The notes beneath the pieces were generated by a model. That model ran no database searches. It saw only the letters and a list, made by a program, of their open reading frames with translations, and was not told the origin of the DNA. Shown piece after piece: positions 17,307 to 25,987 of a stretch of 64,000 nt of DNA. A program made the translations under genes and the position numbers. Every line of letters begins with the position of its first letter. Positions within the stretch are counted from its first letter, which is position 1. Source of the stretch: Phycisphaerales bacterium AB-hyl4 (GTDB taxonomy: Bacteria; Planctomycetota; Phycisphaerae; Phycisphaerales; Phycisphaeraceae); the NCBI GenBank assembly GCA_041821185.1, contig JBGUBD010000001.1, positions 186,001 through 250,000 on the forward strand, in the 5' to 3' direction.

Positions 17307-17897
17307 TCAGGCGCAGACCTGCGCCGGCCGACGACGCAGCATCGCGAGCGCCCCACCCACCGCCAGCAACCCCAGCGTGCCCGGCTCGGGGATCGGAATC
17401 ATGTTGATGTCAGCGCCGAAACGAACAGCCTGAATAGCATTCCCAAATTGAATATTGGTCAATTCAGCCTGCCCGTAGCCGTTTTCGTCAACAAAGATCA
17501 AAACATCCGCCACGACAGATAGCCCGCCAGACCCGGCGTCGAAGGATTGATTGATGATGTCACCTGGCAGCCCGGCAAGGGTGCCGCCACCAACAAGATC
17601 ACCAGAATCCACCAGACCCAGATTTATTGCTGATAGCCACGTAAAAGCCAACCCAGTCCCAGTGAGGTCCGCGTAAACACTCAATGTCGTAATTTCATAA
17701 TCGTATGTGTAGCTCGGAAAACCCAGTTCCACCGCCGTGGGCGAAGTCCAAAGCACATCCTCATCTGACGTCTCCAGTGTCCCCGTGCTCCAACTCGCCG
17801 GCGTACCCGCCTGCACTGCAGGTGCAGCGACCATTCCCACCGCGACAACCGCCGCAGCCGCGCCTCGAGACATCCAAGAACTTAGCAGACCCTTCAT
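17307..17897 (-). CDS. PEP-CTERM sorting-domain protein
   Basis: A 196-residue exported protein. GAGGAGGT lies just upstream of the ATG at 17897. The signal peptide AAAAVVAVGMVAAPAVQA is cleaved near residue 31. The mature beta-rich region carries no named domain (FPSYTYDYEITTLSVYADL, WLSAINLGLVDSGDLV). The C-terminus has the sorting signal PEPGTLGLLAVGGALAML followed by RRRP, the PEP motif, transmembrane helix and basic tail that exosortase-type systems recognise. It should be exported and anchored or processed at the envelope, often with exopolysaccharide. No exosortase gene is in the window. Codon use is slightly more AT-rich than its neighbours. Confidence 0.92.
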   Translation of the reverse strand: MKGLLSSWMSRGAAAAVVAVGMVAAPAVQAGTPASWSTGTLETSDEDVLWTSPTAVELGFPSYTYDYEITTLSVYADLTGTGLAFTWLSAINLGLVDSGDLVGGGTLAGLPGDIINQSFDAGSGGLSVVADVLIFVDENGYGQAELTNIQFGNAIQAVRFGADINMIPIPEPGTLGLLAVGGALAMLRRRPAQVCA

Positions 17898-17978
17898 TTT
17901 GACCTCCTCTTAGGCCCCGATCCCGCTTTTCACACGGCGAACATGGGCGAACTGGAAAGAAATCGCGCCTCTGTGAAT

Positions 17979-18006
17979 AAAATACCTCAATCCGGCCGCC
18001 GGTCAA
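17979..18006 (-). promoter_or_regulatory. Candidate sigma-70 promoter of the PEP-CTERM gene
   Basis: On the minus strand TTGACC (18001-18006) is followed after 16 bases by TATTTT (17979-17984). The -35 is a 5/6 match, the -10 weaker. It lies about 80 bases before the start codon at 17897. Confidence 0.45.
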
Positions 18007-18013
18007 GAAAAAT

Positions 18014-18031
18014 AATCACACCACTGTGATT
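18014..18031. promoter_or_regulatory. Palindromic operator candidate
   Basis: A perfect dyad AATCACA-N4-TGTGATT lies directly upstream of the candidate promoter of the PEP-CTERM gene. The half-sites resemble those of CRP/FNR-type activators, though the 4-base spacer differs from the usual 6. Position just behind the -35 suits an activator. Confidence 0.4.
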
Positions 18032-18100
18032 TTTTCGCGCCCGCCCGGAGGCAAACGAAACAAATTGCCCAAAACCACACACCCCCCGGGGCCGCCCACA

Positions 18101-18138
18101 AAAAAAGCCACACAACCGCCCTGAGGCGGCTGTGTGGC
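18101..18138 (-). terminator. Intrinsic terminator of the PilM-fusion operon
   Basis: GCCACACAACCGCC (18107-18120) pairs with GGCGGCTGTGTGGC (18125-18138) around a CTGA loop, with an A-run to the left that becomes the U-tract on the minus strand. It follows the last gene of the 24015-18217 operon by about 80 bases. Confidence 0.85.
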
Positions 18139-18216
18139 GTGTTTAGACAATAAAAGACCTGGTGACGGCACGTCGACCCACCCTGCCTTTTGGGCAGGCG
18201 TCGCGCGGGCCAAGCT

Positions 18217-20274
18217 TTACCGGCCGGCGGAGCGGTCGGCCAGCTCGGCGGTGCGATCCAACTCGTTACGCAGGCGGATGCGGTGGTCGCTGTCGCGGTC
18301 TTCGTCCGCCACGCGCTCGCCGATGAGGTTGGTTTCCTGATCCATGTAGATCATCCGGGCGCCGCTGCCGCTGCTCGTGCCCTCGGAGACCGAGACGAGG
18401 TCGACCAGCATGGCGTCCACCCGCATCGACACGGTCTGGCCGTCGATGCGCGTTTCGCCACCGATTATGTCGCCCGGCCGAACGTCGAACTCTTCAAAAT
18501 GCCACTGCCCGCGGAACAGCCGCCAGACTTCGACCTTCGCCTCTTCACGCGACGGCGAGCCTTCCACGAGGAAGAAGTAATGCTCGGGGTCAAGCGTCAC
18601 CGGGCTCGACCAGTTGGACGCCTCGGCGCTTTCCAACTCGTCCTGCTCCGGCCAGAGCGCGATCCGGTTGAAGTACTCTTCCTGCTGCTCCGGGTGCAGC
18701 CGACGCTGCTGGAACAGCGGGTTGAGCACGGTCACGATCACGCGGTAGCGATACGTTCGGCCGGGCTCGGCGGTCAGGTCATGCGCCCAGACTTGAATCT
18801 CACCGCTGAGCGCTTCGCCCGCGTCGCGACCGCGCCGCTGATTGCCGCGCGGGTCGCCGCCACGCGGGTCCATGCCGGGCCCGAACTCCCCGAACTCGCC
18901 GAAGTCATCAAACTCACCAAACATGGCATCGTCCTGCCACTGCTGCTGCTGGCGACCTCGGCGGTCCCGATCGTCATCATCGCGCGTGATGCCATAAAGC
19001 TCGTCGCGCTGCCGTTCGAGATCACGAATCCGCCCCATCTCAGTCACGACTTGACGGTACAGCCGAGGCTCTTCATCCGATCGGCCGCGGTCCTGTTGCT
19101 GCCGCTGGCGGTCGCGCCGGTTGTCGCGCGGGTCTTCGAAGCCCATATCGTCGAACTCGTTCATGCCGCGCTGCTGCCGCTGCTGCTGCTGGCGGGCACG
19201 CGCGTCGCGTTGCTGCTGCGCGCCCCGCTGCGGATCGGCCTGGTCGAAGTCAATCCGCCTGCCGCGTTCAAGCTGCTCGCTGGGCGTTTCATGGCCTTGT
19301 CGACGCAGCGTACGCTCCCAGCCGTCAATGCGGTTCTGGATGGTCTGAATCTGTTCGTTAATGCGGTTGAGCTCGCGCTGCTCCTCACCGCTCAACTCGC
19401 GTGGCGACTGGTCCGGCGGCAGCCAGACCGTCGGGCCGACCATGGGCACGAACTCCGGCTGAATGATCCGCATCTGGTTCTGCCGAATCCGTGCAACGGC
19501 ACGGTCCGCCTCCTCCACATCCCAACGACGGTTCTCGCCCTCCGCGCCGTACGCCACCTGCGTGGGCAGCGGGTCGATGATCTGACGATTGCCCCACTCG
19601 CCGGTCACCGGGTCGCGCTCTTCACGTTGCAGATACACGCCGGCGATGCCGTTCATCGCCCGCCACCAGCCCTCGGGCAGTTGCTGATACCCCGGCGGCG
19701 CTTGCGACTGCAGCCGACGGGCGAACGCATCCATATCAAACTCGGCGCTGACGCTTACCGCCCGGAAGTCGCGGGTCTGGTTGTCAACCATGAAGCGGTT
19801 GAGCCGCTCCTGTACGTTGCGGTCTTCCACTTCACCCAGCACGCCATAGGACGCGCGAGCGATCGGCTCGTCGGGAATCTGCGGCCGGGGCACGTAGAAC
19901 GGATCGGGCGCTTCACGCTCGGCAAGCGTGCCCTCGCCCAGGCCAGGCATGTTCAACGCGATCGCGTACCTATCGACGCCGATCACCTGCTGGAAAATCC
20001 GCTCGCGGAAATCGCCCGCGTACGAGGGGATGTCACGCTGACTGATCGTGGCTTCCAGGCCGTCGTCCGCCCGCAGCCGTTGCTCGAGCTGGTTGGCCTG
20101 GGTGAGCAGGCGAGCTTCCGCTTCGCGCGGCGAAACCCGTTCGCCGCTGACTTCCACGGCGTATGGATTGCCGATGAAGATGTAAGCCGCGATCACCAGC
20201 AGGAACAACGCACCCGCACCGAGCACGACCTTTTCAACATGCTTCTGAATGAAACCGGCGTCTTTGGTTTTCAT
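18217..20274 (-). CDS. Membrane-anchored coiled-coil protein of a pilus-type operon
   Basis: A 685-residue protein. A short cytoplasmic start (QKHVEKVV) leads into one membrane helix VVLGAGALFLLVIAAYIFI (about 14-32). The bulk is then periplasmic: a helical part, a very Gln/Arg/Asp-rich low-complexity region (about 345-480: RERQQQQ-, RRDRQRQQQD-, GRRGRQQQQ-type runs) and a folded C-terminal domain (IQVWAHDLTAEPGRTYRYRV, SPVTLDPEHYFFLVEGS, VEVWRLFRGQWHFEEFDV). No named family is recognised. Its place third behind the PilM fusion and a PilO-position protein suggests it fills the PilP or alignment-complex slot. That is inference from gene order. Confidence 0.7.
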   Translation of the reverse strand: MKTKDAGFIQKHVEKVVLGAGALFLLVIAAYIFIGNPYAVEVSGERVSPREAEARLLTQANQLEQRLRADDGLEATISQRDIPSYAGDFRERIFQQVIGVDRYAIALNMPGLGEGTLAEREAPDPFYVPRPQIPDEPIARASYGVLGEVEDRNVQERLNRFMVDNQTRDFRAVSVSAEFDMDAFARRLQSQAPPGYQQLPEGWWRAMNGIAGVYLQREERDPVTGEWGNRQIIDPLPTQVAYGAEGENRRWDVEEADRAVARIRQNQMRIIQPEFVPMVGPTVWLPPDQSPRELSGEEQRELNRINEQIQTIQNRIDGWERTLRRQGHETPSEQLERGRRIDFDQADPQRGAQQQRDARARQQQQRQQRGMNEFDDMGFEDPRDNRRDRQRQQQDRGRSDEEPRLYRQVVTEMGRIRDLERQRDELYGITRDDDDRDRRGRQQQQWQDDAMFGEFDDFGEFGEFGPGMDPRGGDPRGNQRRGRDAGEALSGEIQVWAHDLTAEPGRTYRYRVIVTVLNPLFQQRRLHPEQQEEYFNRIALWPEQDELESAEASNWSSPVTLDPEHYFFLVEGSPSREEAKVEVWRLFRGQWHFEEFDVRPGDIIGGETRIDGQTVSMRVDAMLVDLVSVSEGTSSGSGARMIYMDQETNLIGERVADEDRDSDHRIRLRNELDRTAELADRSAGR

Positions 20275-20389
20275 AAGCCAACCCTCGTGGTATACGACCG
20301 ATTTCGCCTCGGTCTGCGCTGGTTTGCTGAACTTCTGATTCGCGAGTCAACGTACGCTGCCATCCACCCAATGCGCCATCGGCATTGGA

Positions 20390-21772
20390 TCAATAGTACA
20401 TGTAATCGTCCTGGAACCGATCCGTGTCGTCCCGCTCGGCCTCGTCGATACCGAGGTATTGGCGAACGGGCTGAGGCATCATTTGCTTGGTCCACTCGCG
20501 AAGCAGGATGGCTTCGATGATCATCTCCGCTTCGACCACATTGCCCGAGCCGTAGACGAAACCTTCGCGAAGCGCTTCGTATTCATCGACGTCGCGGATG
20601 GTGGTGTGCAGCACGGTCATGAAGTTCACCGCACCAAGGGCGTTGAACAGATCCGGCAGCTGCTGGTCATCCACAATCGCCCGAACGCGCACGTGTCGCA
20701 CATCGTACATCGCGTTGGAGACTCGGCCGGTGGGCCCGACGCGGAAGTTCACCGGGAGCGCCCCATTGCCATCGCTCGCCCGCGTCATCCGCGAGGGAAT
20801 CGGATACGAACCATCTCTCGCGCGGTTGACATTGCCGCTGCCCGCTACGCCGCCAAGCGTATGCAGCCCGACGTATCCGGGGATGACCTCCACGCGCAAC
20901 AGCCGCTTCACTGGCGCGTTGAGCACGTTGGAATTCGGGTCGTCGACACGGTTGGCCCGGGCGATTGCGCGGGCGATGTCCTGCTGAAGCCACAGGCCGA
21001 CCTGGCCTTCCCAGAGGTGCGACGGCTCGGGCCGATCGCTGGCCCGGCTCCACTCGCCGACATGGAACGGGAACTCGGAATCGTTCAGCCGTGTCACCGC
21101 GTATATGTTGATCTGCTCCGCCCGTTCGCGCAGCAGGGCCAGATGCGATTCACGCAGCTCGCGCTCCAGTTCACGCCGTTCGCGATCGGACAGTTCCGAC
21201 TGGCGTTCGCCCGGCGGCCGGTAGGTGGCGCGAATCTGTTCTTCCAGTTGTTCGAGGTAGCGTTGAATCTGATCCGCCCTCGGCGGCGAGCCGGCGCCGA
21301 GGCGCGGGTCGCTTTCATCACCGGACGGTGAGCCCATCATCCGTTCGAACGCGCGACGGTAAGCGCTTCGCGCTTCGTATGGCACGTTCGGGCCAGCATC
21401 ATCTCTGAACAAAGCGTCAACCAGTCGCCTGTGGTAGCCGCGATTGAATTCGACAGCGGCGTCGAAGACTTCGCGATACTCCTCATCAATGCGGCCGTAC
21501 AACCGTTCGAGCTGACGGATCGCGCCCTGCGTGATGGTCACGCCGGTGATATCGTCCGAATCGTCGTCCGGCCGTTCCGGTGGAATCTGCACCGTTTCAC
21601 GCATGAACCGCTGAATTTCACGGCTTTCCGATTCGGCGCGGGCCTGCACCTCACTGCGGAACGCTCGCCCCTGGCTGGTGAAATATCCGATGATCCCCAG
21701 CGACACCACTGCCACGAGAATCGAGGCCACAGTCAGCGGATTCGCCTTGATCCACTCCATCAACGTCTTCAT
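20390..21772 (-). CDS. PilO-position membrane protein of a pilus-type operon
   Basis: A 460-residue protein with a single N-terminal membrane helix (PLTVASILVAVVSLGIIGYF, about 11-30) and a large periplasmic part, the bitopic plan of PilN/PilO/GspM. A long helical stretch (about 35-260) includes ITQGAIRQLERLYGRI and ELSDRERRELERELRESHL. The C-terminal part (about 300-440) has LLRVEVIPGYVGLHTLGGV and VNFMTVLHTTIRDVDEYE, which reads like a ferredoxin-like domain. The sequence is not close to classical PilO, so the name rests on topology and context. Its ATG overlaps the end of the upstream PilM fusion gene by four bases (ATGA), so the two are translationally coupled. A 115-base gap separates it from the next gene. 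Confidence 0.72.
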   Translation of the reverse strand: MKTLMEWIKANPLTVASILVAVVSLGIIGYFTSQGRAFRSEVQARAESESREIQRFMRETVQIPPERPDDDSDDITGVTITQGAIRQLERLYGRIDEEYREVFDAAVEFNRGYHRRLVDALFRDDAGPNVPYEARSAYRRAFERMMGSPSGDESDPRLGAGSPPRADQIQRYLEQLEEQIRATYRPPGERQSELSDRERRELERELRESHLALLRERAEQINIYAVTRLNDSEFPFHVGEWSRASDRPEPSHLWEGQVGLWLQQDIARAIARANRVDDPNSNVLNAPVKRLLRVEVIPGYVGLHTLGGVAGSGNVNRARDGSYPIPSRMTRASDGNGALPVNFRVGPTGRVSNAMYDVRHVRVRAIVDDQQLPDLFNALGAVNFMTVLHTTIRDVDEYEALREGFVYGSGNVVEAEMIIEAILLREWTKQMMPQPVRQYLGIDEAERDDTDRFQDDYMYY

Positions 21773-24015
21773 GATCGCGCCTCCTCGCCGATGGCGGTTC
21801 GTTCGCTGTCTTCACGTCGCGCGTTTTCGGTAGCGGCGTCCGGGTCGGATGCCTGCTGCGCCTGACGGGGGTCGTCTTCGCCTTCGGGCTGTTCCGGGGC
21901 GTCGTCCACATCCGTGTCGTCCGGTGCGGATTCAGATCGCGCTTCGGAAGGCGAACGCAGTTCCACCTCCCACTGAATTTCAAAACGCCAGTCGCCCGCC
22001 TGCCCGCCGGCCGCGACGGGCCGCTCGGGCAGCGTCGCCGCGAGTGCATCGCCGCCCCGGCCACGCGTCGTGCGGGTGGTGGTGCGCGTCGTTCGGTCAA
22101 GCATGTCAGAGTCTTCGAACTCGTCCATCCCTCGCTGTGCGGCGGCTCGGCCGCGAGTCGCCCCCCGCTGATCGGAGTCCACGTCCGACTCGCGAATCTG
22201 ATCCATGGAGCGGATGGCTTGGCCCATATTGACCACGATGCGGTACGGGCGATCAGGCCGGTCCGCGTTGTCCTGCAACCAGCGGAGGAAGTGGTTGCTG
22301 ATGAACGCAGCGCCATCGCGGTGCGGCGTCGTACCGCGGAGCGTGATCACGAATCGGGGTGGGCGATCGTTGTCGTTGAAGAAGTCGCTGACGCTGCCGC
22401 CGCTCATCTCGTCGCCCGACCGTCCGCCGCCGCCGCCGTCCATCCCGTAGCGGTCCATACCCCCACGCCCGCCACCGCCGCGACCGGCCGGCTGTCGTCG
22501 CGCACCGCCCGCCGGCGAATCCGCGCCGTCGCTGCCCACGGCGTAGCTAGCTTCGACCTCGTCAATGAAAATGCGACGACGCTGGTCACGCGAAATCGAC
22601 TCCATCTCGGAATAGTCGCTGGAGATGTCGGCCGGGTCCGGGTTCACCGCGTTGGCAGCGTGGCTGAGGTCTTCCATCAGCTTCGGCCAGACGTCGCGAT
22701 AGTCCAGCAACCGACGCAGGTTCTCGATCTGATCGCGCGGGTCCGCCCCGCTGGCGACGTCACGCCACTCGTTGGAGTTATCCCTCGCCTGGCTAAGGAT
22801 CGGACTGATCTGCCCGGCCGTCTGTTCATACTGGCTCTGGTAGGTACGCTGCACCGTCACGTGGTTGGCAACCATAGCGCCGGCGGCGACGGCCAAGCAC
22901 GCGGCGGCGGCGGCGAACCACGGCTGCTTCGCACGCCACATCCGCTGCGTGAGAATGTTGCGCGGCAGGAGGTTGGCGGTCACCGTCTCCATGCCCAGGC
23001 CCTGGATCGCCAGGCCGTATGCCGTCGCCATGTTCAGCGCGTGCTCGGTGAACTCGGCTTCGCGCTTGCCCTCCGCGGCGATGCGCTGGAAACCGTCCGG
23101 CCGAATCACTTCAATCTGCAACTGCTGTTTGAGGAACTTCTGCAAACCCGGCAGGCGGAAGGTCGAGCCCACGCCCACCAACTTGGTCAGGTTCGCGTCG
23201 CGGTTGATGCTCTGGTAATAGCCCAGCGAGCGCTGAAGCTCCTGCACCAGATCGGCGAAGACGGGGCGCATGGCCTGGAAAATCTGCCGGGCGTACTTGC
23301 TCGTGCCCGCCTCGCGCTTGAGCTTCTCGGCTTTGGGGAAGCTGAGCTTGAACGCCTTGACCAACGCTTCGGTGAAGTGGTTGCCGCCGATCGGCAACGT
23401 ACGCGGCAGAATCTGCCCCTGCTCGGCAATGACCACGTCCGTGCTGCGCGTGCCGATGTCCATATAAATGACGCCGTCGTCATTTTCGTCCACCCGGTCG
23501 AACGCGAAGGCGTTGTACATCGCCAACGGCGACTGCGTCAGCGCATCGACCCGCATATTCACCTGGCGGAAGTTGCTCAGATAGTTGAGCACCCGCTCCT
23601 TCGTGATCGCGAAGATGCCCACCTCAACGTCCGGTGAGTCGGCCTGCTGGAAAACCTGGTAGTCCCACTCCACCTGCTCGATCGGGAAGGGAATCTGCTG
23701 CACCGCCTCGAAACGGACAATGTCCGGAATCTTCTTCGGCTCCACCGGCGGCAGCTTGGCAAAACGGGCAAAACCCATATGCCCCGGCACAGACACCACC
23801 ACCGTTGAGTGGCCGACGTCATGCTTGCTCAGCAGCGTGTCCAGCCCGACCTGAATCAGCTCTTCAACGTTCAGGTCCGGCGTCGTGAGAATCTGCTTGA
23901 ACGGCAGAATCTCAAAGTCCTTGAGCACCACATCCGAACCCGATCGGCTCAGACGCACCGCCTTGATGGCGTTGGCGCCCACTTCGATGCCCCAGGCGTC
24001 ATTTCTACGCGGCAT
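21769..24015 (-). CDS. pilM: PilM actin-like ATPase fused to a PilN-like tail
   Basis: A 748-residue protein. Residues 1-350 are PilM: AWGIEVGANAIKAVRLSRSG, VVVSVPGHMGFARFAKLP, FEAVQQIPFPIEQVEWDYQV, a phosphate-2 segment YMDIGTRSTDVVIAEQG with LPIGGNHFTEALVKAF, and an adenosine loop VGVGSTFRLPGLQKFL. A membrane helix follows (PWFAAAAACLAVAAGAMV, about 373-390), then a periplasmic coiled coil and a Gly-rich linker to a ferredoxin-like domain (FVITLRGTTPHRDGAAFISN). Ordinary PilM is a soluble protein of about 350 residues that binds the N-terminus of PilN. Here the PilN-type helix and periplasmic domain are in the same chain. First gene of a three-gene operon. A second, unfused PilM lies at 45481. 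Confidence 0.88.
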   Translation of the reverse strand: MPRRNDAWGIEVGANAIKAVRLSRSGSDVVLKDFEILPFKQILTTPDLNVEELIQVGLDTLLSKHDVGHSTVVVSVPGHMGFARFAKLPPVEPKKIPDIVRFEAVQQIPFPIEQVEWDYQVFQQADSPDVEVGIFAITKERVLNYLSNFRQVNMRVDALTQSPLAMYNAFAFDRVDENDDGVIYMDIGTRSTDVVIAEQGQILPRTLPIGGNHFTEALVKAFKLSFPKAEKLKREAGTSKYARQIFQAMRPVFADLVQELQRSLGYYQSINRDANLTKLVGVGSTFRLPGLQKFLKQQLQIEVIRPDGFQRIAAEGKREAEFTEHALNMATAYGLAIQGLGMETVTANLLPRNILTQRMWRAKQPWFAAAAACLAVAAGAMVANHVTVQRTYQSQYEQTAGQISPILSQARDNSNEWRDVASGADPRDQIENLRRLLDYRDVWPKLMEDLSHAANAVNPDPADISSDYSEMESISRDQRRRIFIDEVEASYAVGSDGADSPAGGARRQPAGRGGGGRGGMDRYGMDGGGGGRSGDEMSGGSVSDFFNDNDRPPRFVITLRGTTPHRDGAAFISNHFLRWLQDNADRPDRPYRIVVNMGQAIRSMDQIRESDVDSDQRGATRGRAAAQRGMDEFEDSDMLDRTTRTTTRTTRGRGGDALAATLPERPVAAGGQAGDWRFEIQWEVELRSPSEARSESAPDDTDVDDAPEQPEGEDDPRQAQQASDPDAATENARREDSERTAIGEEARS

Positions 24016-24455
24016 GCGAACCTCCTGCTATGGGCGACGAGCCACAACGGACGTTCTATCGGCCAACTCGCCCGATATACGCCCGAATCAATGATCGATC
24101 ACACGCGCTGACTGGCGGACGAACACCATCGCACAGGACGGCGTCGTAAAGGCGGGCACGCTGGAACGTATGAATCGTGATAAATAAATCCAGCGCTTCG
24201 CGTTGCAAAATCGACCCCCATTTCGTCGGCGGGTCTGTCATGATCCAGCAGCATTAAAGCCGCTATCACCATTTCGGTCAAGGCTGTGCCCCAACGCCAA
24301 ATACAGCCCGTCGGGTCATCAGCTTCTTCTACATACGCCAACCCACCCCCGTGGGATCGCTGTTCACTGCCGCAATCTTCCGAAAACCAACCGCCGACCG
24401 CCTCCGTAGATCATAAATAATGCGGACCGGACATGAATCCAGCTAGAGTACGCTC
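24016..24455. other. Gene-free interval upstream of two divergent genes
   Basis: About 440 bases separate the divergent PilM-fusion and DUF4056 genes. I see no supportable ORF and no tRNA-like TTCRANY arm. It is less GC-rich than its surroundings (for example the ATAAATAAATCC stretch near 24180) and should hold both promoters; none is clear enough to place. Confidence 0.5.
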
Positions 24456-24483
24456 GAAGCCCACGGCGTGACGCCGTGGGCGT
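24456..24483. repeat. Family A hairpin
   Basis: GCCCACGGCGT and ACGCCGTGGGC flank a one-base loop; the flank continues GTCAGCCTCAT as in the copies at 33450 and 59995. It sits 40 bases before the DUF4056 start codon and is read in a spurious longer ORF. Confidence 0.7.
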
Positions 24484-24521
24484 CAGCCTCATCGCCCGAG
24501 CCCCGCAAAGAGTCGGCCAAC

Positions 24522-25586
24522 ATGCATCGAACCCGCCCAACCACCCTCGCACACCTCGCCTTAAGCCTCGCCCTGCTCATCCTCCTCGCCGGCTGCACCA
24601 ACCCCGCCCAGCCGCGACTCCGGGCCGGCAGCCTCCCCTTCCCAGGCCTCCTTACCCTCTACGAGCCGTTCGACGCAGAAAACTTCGACTCCCACAGCTA
24701 CGGCATGCCCCCGCTTTTCAAAGACGGAAGCAAGGGCATCGTCTACACCGAGTACGGCGGGTTCATCGACGTCGCACACCTCCGATGGACCGTCGACTGG
24801 GGCTGGTACTACTACCAACGCGCCCAACGCGCCCTCGCCAAAGAGAAAACCAACCTCACCCTGCCCACCGACAAGTTCACCCGCTTCACCGTCGAATTCG
24901 ACTACCCCGACCACTGGCACACCCTGTCGAAGGAACAGCGCGAAACGCTCGCCGACGAAATCGCCCTCCGCCTCGGACAGGAGCTCGCCTTCCTGCAAGG
25001 CCACTGGCACGAAATCGCCACCTTCTACGGCTACAAAACCACCGTCATCATCTCCGAGTACGAGTCCGCCTTCGCCTACTGCGACACCATCTCCCACATC
25101 GTCGGCCTGCACGTGCTCGAAGACGCGATCAGGGAATACAAGAAGAACGACTTCGACCAGGCCGTCACCGTTGCATTTTTCGACCACCTCCACCGACTCA
25201 AACCCTACTCCGTCGACGATACGTACGCCGCCATCGACGCCGTCGAAGGACGCTGGTGGACCGGCCGACGACTCATGCGACGCCAGCTCGACCTCGGACT
25301 GCAAGGCGAACCCATCCGACCCTGGCTGATCCCCAATCGCGAAGGCGATCCCGGCCGCTACGGCGAACCGCTCATCGCACCCGGCCTGCATGACCTCGAC
25401 CCGCCTGCCTACCGCGACTTCGCCACCATCCGCATCAAGCCTCGCATCTTCGAAGCAGGCGCAATCCGAGCCGCCGCCAACACCGACGACGATGCGATCA
25501 ACCCCTACGTGCACTTCCCCCTCATCATGAACGACATCCGCCAACGCCACTACATCGAGAACGGCCACGGCACCGCCCAGCCTTAA
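24522..25586 (+). CDS. DUF4056 lipoprotein
   Basis: A 354-residue predicted lipoprotein. The ATG at 24522 opens a clean signal peptide LAHLALSLALLILLAGC with Cys near residue 25. A longer frame from 24468 runs through a repeat and is not favoured. The mature protein matches the DUF4056 pattern: an early GIVYTEYGGFIDVAHLRWT, the central WHEIATFYGYKTT and ISEYESAFAYCDTISHIVGL, a long helical part, and a C-terminal WLIPN region. The family is uncharacterised; the conserved His, Glu and Tyr in DVAHLRWT and EIATFYG suggest an enzymatic or metal-binding site, but that is inference. Monocistronic, with repeats on both sides. Confidence 0.82.
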   Translation: MHRTRPTTLAHLALSLALLILLAGCTNPAQPRLRAGSLPFPGLLTLYEPFDAENFDSHSYGMPPLFKDGSKGIVYTEYGGFIDVAHLRWTVDWGWYYYQRAQRALAKEKTNLTLPTDKFTRFTVEFDYPDHWHTLSKEQRETLADEIALRLGQELAFLQGHWHEIATFYGYKTTVIISEYESAFAYCDTISHIVGLHVLEDAIREYKKNDFDQAVTVAFFDHLHRLKPYSVDDTYAAIDAVEGRWWTGRRLMRRQLDLGLQGEPIRPWLIPNREGDPGRYGEPLIAPGLHDLDPPAYRDFATIRIKPRIFEAGAIRAAANTDDDAINPYVHFPLIMNDIRQRHYIENGHGTAQP

Positions 25587-25987
25587 GACCGACTCAAGGC
25601 ATCCTGTGACTCAAGCACCCTGTTCAGCCCACGCGGGGGCGCTTCCGGGGGCCGCCGCAGGCGGCGGGGCTAACATGTGACACTTGCATATCCCACCTGC
25701 AACATTTAGCCGCGGTGCTTGCACCGCGCTCTTCGACGCGACGGCGCACGCGCGGGCCAAGGCCCGCGGCTAATGATGGAGGTGCGCTTTGGATCGACGC
25801 CGTGTGACCAACCCATCAATTACGGCATAGGAGAAGTCCCTATGCGGCCAACTCATTCAGCCCCACGCCGCGACCGATAGTTAAGAGTGTCAGCGATCAT
25901 GTGGGACGAAACCAGCGGTTCGACGCTCACTTCCACAGATCAGGCCGGCAACTTAGGTCAGGGGGGCCTTTCCAGGAGTCGCCGTAC
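25587..25987. repeat. Gap carrying one family C and one family B repeat
   Basis: About 400 bases without a gene. A family C copy is at 25623-25674 (degenerate left end, right end GGCTAAC). A complete family B copy is at 25705-25773: TTTAGCCGCGG ... CCGCGGCTAA ends, with hairpins CGCGGTGCTTGCACCGCG and CGCGGGCCAAGGCCCGCG inside. From 25774 to the FapA start I see only the AGGAG at 25973-25977, 10 bases before the start codon. Confidence 0.75.

Noticed and set aside
24016..24455. tRNA or small RNA gene in the long gap
   Set aside because: No TTCRANY arm, no CCA-type end and no cloverleaf that I can build.
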